Part shown: positions 60,049 through 64,000 of the stretch, one piece after another | Numbering within the stretch: position 1 is the stretch's first letter | How the letters are laid out: the number at the start of each line of letters is the position of its first letter | From: Polyangia bacterium | GTDB lineage: Bacteria > Myxococcota_A > Polyangia > Nannocystales > Nannocystaceae | Direction of reading: 5' to 3' | DNA length: 64,000 nucleotides | NCBI GenBank assembly: GCA_030424595.1 | Contig: JAUHWG010000018.1 | Span: 124,001-188,000, forward strand | The notes under the pieces: generated by a model | Told to the model about the DNA's origin: nothing | The model's database searches: none | What the model saw: only the letters and a program-made list of their open reading frames with translations | Program-made: the position numbers and the translations under genes

Positions 60049-60333
60049 TCAAGACGCCCCGGTTGTCTCGTCGCCGGGGGCCTCGCCCTGGCGTATCAAC
60101 TCGGCGACCTCATCGAGCGTCAACTTCTCGTCACGTCGCGCTCGGATCCAGGCTGCGCGTTCTACAGCCCAGCCTGGCCAGCGGCTGCGGACGCCCGATG
60201 CACGCCCATCGCTGATGCGGGTGGGCTCGGGGAGGAGGCCGAGACGTACCCAGCGCCAGAGTGAGACGCGGCTGATCCCAGAGGCGGCGCTCACCTCGTC
60301 TGTAGTCGCGAATTTGGGTGCGTAGCGCGCCAT
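60049..60333 (-). CDS. Small MerR/excisionase-like HTH protein
   Basis: 94 aa. Residues about 9-35 (TTDEVSAASGISRVSLWRWVRLGLLP) are a winged HTH of the MerR/AlpA/excisionase type. It is followed by a wing-like basic patch (RASGVRSRWPGWAVERAAWI) and a short helical tail (LTLDEVAELIRQG). The size and single HTH fit a recombination directionality factor or a local repressor of the integrase-bearing segment; both are inference. TACACT lies 10 nt before the ATG. Divergent from the Ser/Thr kinase gene at 60438. Confidence 0.75.
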   Translation of the reverse strand: MARYAPKFATTDEVSAASGISRVSLWRWVRLGLLPEPTRISDGRASGVRSRWPGWAVERAAWIRARRDEKLTLDEVAELIRQGEAPGDETTGAS

Positions 60334-60437
60334 CGGGGCGCTGAGTGTACAGGCCCCGATCTGTGAGGAGAAATTTGCCCCTTCGACTGGTTAACAATGT
60401 AGCATCAATGAAGCGCCGTTGAAAGAGATTGCCGCCG

Positions 60438-61532
60438 ATGACCTCCAACACTCCGACGATCGCTCGTGGCCCCGACCTCCGCGGTCGCCTTCTCGCCAGC
60501 CGCTGGCGCCTCGACGCTCTGATCGCGGCGGGCGGGATGGCCGACGTCTACGAGGCCCTCGACCTCCGGCTCCGCAGGAGGGTCGCGATCAAGGTTATCC
60601 ACCCGGAGCACGCACGCTCTGCCGAGCAGCGGCGGCGGATCCTACAGGAGGCTGTGCTTGCCGCCGCGATCGACCACCCACACGTCGTCCCACTCTTTGA
60701 CCTCGGCGAAGAGCTCGACGCAGGCGGGGAGACGCGGATCTTCTTGGTCATGCCGTGGGTGCGCGGCATGGGTCTCCGCCAAGTCATCCTCGAGGGGAGC
60801 GTACGGTGGCGGCGCGCGGTAGGGCTGACGATCCAGGCGCTCGACGGCCTCGAGGCAGTCCACGAGCGAGACGCCCTCCACAGGGACATCAAGCCCGAGA
60901 ACTGCCTCGTCACGGCGCGGCGCGGGCACGACCATCTCATGCTCCTCGACCTAGGCCTGGCGAAGATCGTCGGCGACGCGCTCCTCACCTGTCCGCCTGC
61001 GTCCATCCCGGGCTGCGTCGTCGGGACCCCTACGTACATCTCGCCCGAGCAAGCCCGCGGCGAGCCGACGACGCGGGCCTCGGATCTCTACTCGGTCGGA
61101 GTCCTGCTCTTTGAACTCCTCACCCGGCGGCCGCCGTTCGGAGGGACGCCCTACCAGCTCCTCACGGCCCACGTCGGGGTCGCCCCTCCGTCACCGCGTG
61201 CGCTCGCCCCAGCGGCCGGGATCCCCGAGGGCGTCGAGGCGATCGTGCTCCGCGCGCTCGCCAAGGAGCCCGCCAACCGCTTCGCGGACGCGCGCTCGTT
61301 CGCGGACGCCCTCTGCGCGGAGCTCGTCGCCGACGATCCTGGCGACCCCCTTGTGGCGCGGCGGCTCTGTCCGGCGGCGCACGTCGGCGCCGACGAGGCC
61401 CAGGCGTCGCTGGCCGCGTGGACCTGCTTCGAGTACCAGCGGGCGGACGCGATGGCGATCCGGTCTGCCCAACTAAACCGCGCCTGGTCGCCGCTGGCCC
61501 TGCTGATGAGCCTGCTGCCAGACGAGGGCTAG
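60438..61532 (+). CDS. Ser/Thr protein kinase without a membrane segment
   Basis: A 364-aa Hanks-type kinase. ALIAAGGMADVYEA is the Gly loop, VAIKVIHPEH has the ATP-binding Lys, HRDIKPEN is the catalytic loop, and DLGLAK stands in place of DFG. The activation segment ends GTPTYISPEQARGE, and AKEPANRF closes the domain at about residue 290. The last ~70 residues are a short Ala-rich helical region with no sensor domain and no TM helix, so it is soluble. The ATG at 60438 has GAGA upstream; TTG at 60429 is the alternative. Whether it belongs to the mobile segment is unclear. Confidence 0.93.
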   Translation: MTSNTPTIARGPDLRGRLLASRWRLDALIAAGGMADVYEALDLRLRRRVAIKVIHPEHARSAEQRRRILQEAVLAAAIDHPHVVPLFDLGEELDAGGETRIFLVMPWVRGMGLRQVILEGSVRWRRAVGLTIQALDGLEAVHERDALHRDIKPENCLVTARRGHDHLMLLDLGLAKIVGDALLTCPPASIPGCVVGTPTYISPEQARGEPTTRASDLYSVGVLLFELLTRRPPFGGTPYQLLTAHVGVAPPSPRALAPAAGIPEGVEAIVLRALAKEPANRFADARSFADALCAELVADDPGDPLVARRLCPAAHVGADEAQASLAAWTCFEYQRADAMAIRSAQLNRAWSPLALLMSLLPDEG

Positions 61533-61834
61533 GTGATTGAGGGACCGTCTCGAGCCCCAGCTCCTGCTTCCCCAAGTTCTCCGACCAGTCGCTCGTCACC
61601 TCCAACAGAACTCCCAGGCGAGGGCATCCCGGACCGCCTCTCGGCGGCGAGGCGAGGCCGCCGAGCTCGCCTTGAACGAAGCTGGGGAGCGGGGCATGAC
61701 TGCCCTCCTCAACGTGCCAGACGAACCGGGCGAGGTGATGCCGGACGAGCACGGCGGCATCGCTGCCGTGGGTGTCGCGGGGGAACACACCGGCATTGCT
61801 GCCGGCCCTGCAACGCCGCGGCCGGCGATGCCTG
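61533..61834. other. Gene-free stretch between kinase and lipoprotein
   Basis: About 300 bp with open frames on both strands but no recognisable domain. GCCGGCATTGCTGCCGGC-like palindromic patches occur near 61790-61830. A decayed insertion sequence is possible but cannot be shown. Confidence 0.4.
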
Positions 61835-62905
61835 CTAGAACGCAGGGCTGAAACAGTAGAGTCGGGCGCCCTGGTGGCAGTAGGATATAGTCTCAGCGTG
61901 GGTCCATTGACCGTCGGTCATATTCGCGAACCCCACGTATGCCTCGTCGCTGAGGCTCGAGGAGGAGAACGATTTGCAGTCGTGCATCTCGCTCGTGGTC
62001 GTCCCGTCGGGGAGGGTGTTCGTCCAGACCCAGCCGAACCCGATGTCTTCCTTCTGCTCGCTGATGTTCGCGGGCTGGAGGAGCTTCGAGCTGAGCAGTG
62101 CTCCAGAGTGCTCGGCGATCTTCAGACCGTCTAGGCGGTAGTAGGGCCGGTCGACCAGCGGCACCCGGCTCGCGGCTGTGCTCGGGCCCACGCTGAGCCA
62201 TGCGCGGTACTGCTCCCACTTCTGCAGCCCGGCTTCTTCGGCGAGCTCCCTACATATGGTGTCTGCCCCCTCGACCCCATCGAGGTCACCTTTGACCGCC
62301 TCTGACGTGAGGAAGACGATGACGCCCTTCCAGGTGCAGGCGTCCGTACAGACCGCAGCCTCCGCGAAGAGAGGATCGCTCGGATCACACTCTTCGTCGA
62401 GGGGCTGGTGCTTTCCATCCTTGCAGTGCGGCTGGAGGGTGCAGTCGTCGTTGCAGCCGCCATAGCTGCCCTTGCCGTTCTTCTCTTCGCCGAGGTCGCA
62501 CTCCTCCCCCGGGTCCTCAAACTCATCGCCGCACAAGCCGGGGGCATCCGTCGTTGAGCCCGTTGAGCCCGTTGAGGTCGAGTCCGAGGTTGAGTCCTCT
62601 TCACCGGAGGTCGAGCCCTCTTCACCGGAGGTCGAGCTATCCGAAGAGGTTGTCGTGTCGGCGGGGGCCGTCGTCGACCCGGTAGTCATCGTGTCCGTGG
62701 TCGCAGGGGCGCTCGTCGAGCTCCCCGAGGCACCCGGACCCGATGTCATCGACGCTTCGCCTGTCGAGCTAGCCTCGGTCGCGCTCACTTCGCTCGACGT
62801 GCCCGCGGTGTCGTCCGGACAGGCGCCGAGCAAGCAGAGCATGAGCAGAGACACGCAAGGAGAGGCGATAGGTCCGTAGCGAGGGCTGAGGCGAACGAGG
62901 AGCAT
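61835..62905 (-). CDS. Lipoprotein with Cys-rich repeats and endostatin-like domain
   Basis: 356 aa. A signal (PCVSLLMLCLLGAC) ends in a lipobox at about residue 29. The Ser/Thr/Glu linker (about 35-125) contains a repeated SGEEGSTSGEEDSTS-like unit. A Cys-rich block (CGDEFEDPGEECDLGEE...) precedes a C-terminal ~150-residue domain beginning VIVFLTSEAVKGDLDGVEGADTICRELAEEAGL, the pattern of the endostatin/C-type-lectin-like DUF1554 group, with paired Cys at its end. Likely a surface binding protein. The start is 2 nt after the TAG of the upstream related gene, so the two are co-transcribed. Confidence 0.85.
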   Translation of the reverse strand: MLLVRLSPRYGPIASPCVSLLMLCLLGACPDDTAGTSSEVSATEASSTGEASMTSGPGASGSSTSAPATTDTMTTGSTTAPADTTTSSDSSTSGEEGSTSGEEDSTSDSTSTGSTGSTTDAPGLCGDEFEDPGEECDLGEEKNGKGSYGGCNDDCTLQPHCKDGKHQPLDEECDPSDPLFAEAAVCTDACTWKGVIVFLTSEAVKGDLDGVEGADTICRELAEEAGLQKWEQYRAWLSVGPSTAASRVPLVDRPYYRLDGLKIAEHSGALLSSKLLQPANISEQKEDIGFGWVWTNTLPDGTTTSEMHDCKSFSSSSLSDEAYVGFANMTDGQWTHAETISYCHQGARLYCFSPAF

Positions 62906-62907
62906 GA

Positions 62908-63999
62908 CTAGTCCCGGAAGCAGAAGATGCAGGCGGTCGTGAAGCAATTGCTCGGGTTGGGGAGGTCGGTCCACCTAAAGTCTGTCGCCTGCGTGGCACC
63001 GATCCGGCCGAGGGTTTCGTCGCTCACCGACCAGTCTCCGCAGAAGTCGTCGCTCTCGCTCGCCTCTCCAGTCGCTCTGGTCGAGGTCCAGGTGGCCTCA
63101 TTTGCGGACTCACCGTCGGCGAAGCGATCGATCGGGTGGCTGAGCTGGCCATCGGTGAGGTCGTCCCAGTCGTCGGCGATCACGGACCCGTCGACGAGGA
63201 CGTAGCGTGCGTTGCGAGTGGCGAAGCGGGTCGCGGGTGAAGACTTGGAGTCTGAGAGCCAAGCCCGGAAGCGTTCGGGCGCGGCGAGGTCGTGAAGCTC
63301 CGCCTCCGCCTGGCACAGCGCGTCCGCGCCGTCGACACCCATGAGCTCGCCGGCGCTAAGCGGATCCTTGGTCACAAAGACCTCTCGGTCGAGGAGACAC
63401 GCGGCGTTGCAGCCGTCATCGGGGTCGAGGTTGCCGTCATCGCACTCCTCGACGCCCTCATGGAGAACCCCGTCGCCGCAGGTCGCGGCGAAGCATGTGC
63501 TCAGGCAGGCGTCGCTGTTGTTGTCGTTGGCATCGTCACACTCCTCTTTGCCCTCGAGGACGATCCCATCACCGCAGAAGGCATAGGTACAGGCGTTGGT
63601 GCAGCCGTCGCTGTTGTTGCCGTTGCCGTCGTCGCACTCCTCGTCGCCCTTGACGACCCCGTCGCCGCAGATGGAGGCGAGGCAGGCGTTCGAGCAGGCG
63701 TCGTCGTCGATCTCGTTGGCGTCGTCGCACTCTTCGCCGAGGTCCGCCTGGACATCGCCGTCGCCGCAGTAGGGGAGCAGGTCACAGTAGATCGAGCAGC
63801 CCGGGGTTCCGTCGGCGGGCCAGCGGTTGGCATCGCCGTCGTCGCAGAGCTCGCTGCCTTGGACGAAGTCGTCGCCGCAGGAGGCGAATTGGCATGTGAG
63901 GGTGCACTCGCCGTTGTTGCTGTTCTGGTCGCCAAGATCGCACTCTTCGCCGGGCTGGACGAACCCGTCGCCGCAGGAGGCGAGCTGGCAGGTCTTCAA
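62908..63999 (-). CDS. Cys-rich repeat protein with endostatin-like domain, 5' end outside the window
   Basis: A partial gene: the C-terminal 363 residues are visible and the frame continues past the window edge. Six CGDGxxxxGEECDDGN-type repeats of ~35 residues fill the first ~215 residues. The final ~150 residues form an endostatin/DUF1554-like domain (VFVTKDPLSAGELMGVDGADALCQAEAELHDL, RFRAWLSDS, then paired Cys near the end). It is the upstream paralogue of the gene at 61835. Its signal peptide must lie beyond 63999. Confidence 0.88.
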   Translation of the reverse strand: MKTCQLASCGDGFVQPGEECDLGDQNSNNGECTLTCQFASCGDDFVQGSELCDDGDANRWPADGTPGCSIYCDLLPYCGDGDVQADLGEECDDANEIDDDACSNACLASICGDGVVKGDEECDDGNGNNSDGCTNACTYAFCGDGIVLEGKEECDDANDNNSDACLSTCFAATCGDGVLHEGVEECDDGNLDPDDGCNAACLLDREVFVTKDPLSAGELMGVDGADALCQAEAELHDLAAPERFRAWLSDSKSSPATRFATRNARYVLVDGSVIADDWDDLTDGQLSHPIDRFADGESANEATWTSTRATGEASESDDFCGDWSVSDETLGRIGATQATDFRWTDLPNPSNCFTTACIFCFRD

Positions 64000-64000
64000 A

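Noticed and set aside
61533..61834. Possible transposase remnant
   Set aside because: Open frames on both strands, but no transposase motif, terminal inverted repeats or target duplication visible.
1..64000. CRISPR arrays, tRNA and rRNA genes
   Set aside because: All tandem repeats have short units without spacers, and no T-loop-like or rRNA-like stretches were recognised by eye in the gaps. A covariance search would settle this.

Overview
The window looks like chromosome of a high-GC, predatory-type myxobacterium, most like the Nannocystineae (Nannocystis/Plesiocystis/Enhygromyxa relatives). The signs are: many lipoproteins with a lipobox, a Ser/Thr/Gly/Ala-rich linker and Cys-rich repeats of the C-G-D-G...E-C-D-D-G-N type; two Hanks-type Ser/Thr kinases, one fused to WD40-like repeats; an FHA plus sigma-54 activator; minisatellite-like repeats in many gaps; and strongly GC-biased codons. 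No rRNA, tRNA or CRISPR array was seen. The genus is an inference; no marker gene is present.

Layout. 1-8.7 kb: a repeat pair, a hypothetical gene, a lipoprotein, a small membrane protein, an XRE/MmyB-type regulator, a macrodomain-ADP-ribosylglycohydrolase fusion divergent from a TetR regulator, and an alpha/beta-hydrolase followed by a PlsC-type acyltransferase. 8.7-20.4 kb: kinase-WD40 protein, a large exported beta-sandwich/PDZ protein, a VWA lipoprotein, a DUF938 methyltransferase, an ECF sigma factor with a ChrR-like cupin partner, and a propeller lipoprotein. 20.6-28.3 kb: a cyanophycin cluster on the minus strand in the order isoaspartyl dipeptidase, cyanophycinase, cyanophycin synthetase, a Mur-ligase-only synthetase paralogue and a GNAT protein. 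Storage, depolymerisation and dipeptide cleavage of the arginine/aspartate polymer are thus encoded together. 28.5-53 kb: Cys-rich lipoproteins (one with a fibrinogen/intelectin-like domain), a histidine kinase, a fatty acid hydroxylase-type protein, a coupled operon headed by a rhomboid-like protein and an FHA/sigma-54 activator, tatB and tatC, a chemoreceptor, a probable Fur-controlled pair of tiny paralogous Cys-containing proteins, and a peptidoglycan-binding/lysozyme-like protein.

53-60.4 kb: a mobile segment. An FG-GAP lipoprotein gene is cut near its 3' end. Directly after the break lies a tyrosine recombinase with a transposase-type DUF4096 domain fused to its C-terminus. It is followed by a module of two coupled three-Cys-motif partner (TcmP-like, methyltransferase-fold) genes divergent from a DUF5131/Gp37-Gp68 three-Cys protein, and then a small MerR/excisionase-like HTH gene. 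This is the best candidate in the window for an undescribed system. 60.4-64 kb: a second Ser/Thr kinase and two adjacent Cys-rich lipoproteins with endostatin-like C-terminal domains; the last runs off the window.

A general feature is that many first genes of transcription units have a TANNNT -10-like hexamer only 5-9 nt before the start codon. This suggests widespread leaderless mRNAs, including ones starting with GTG and TTG.
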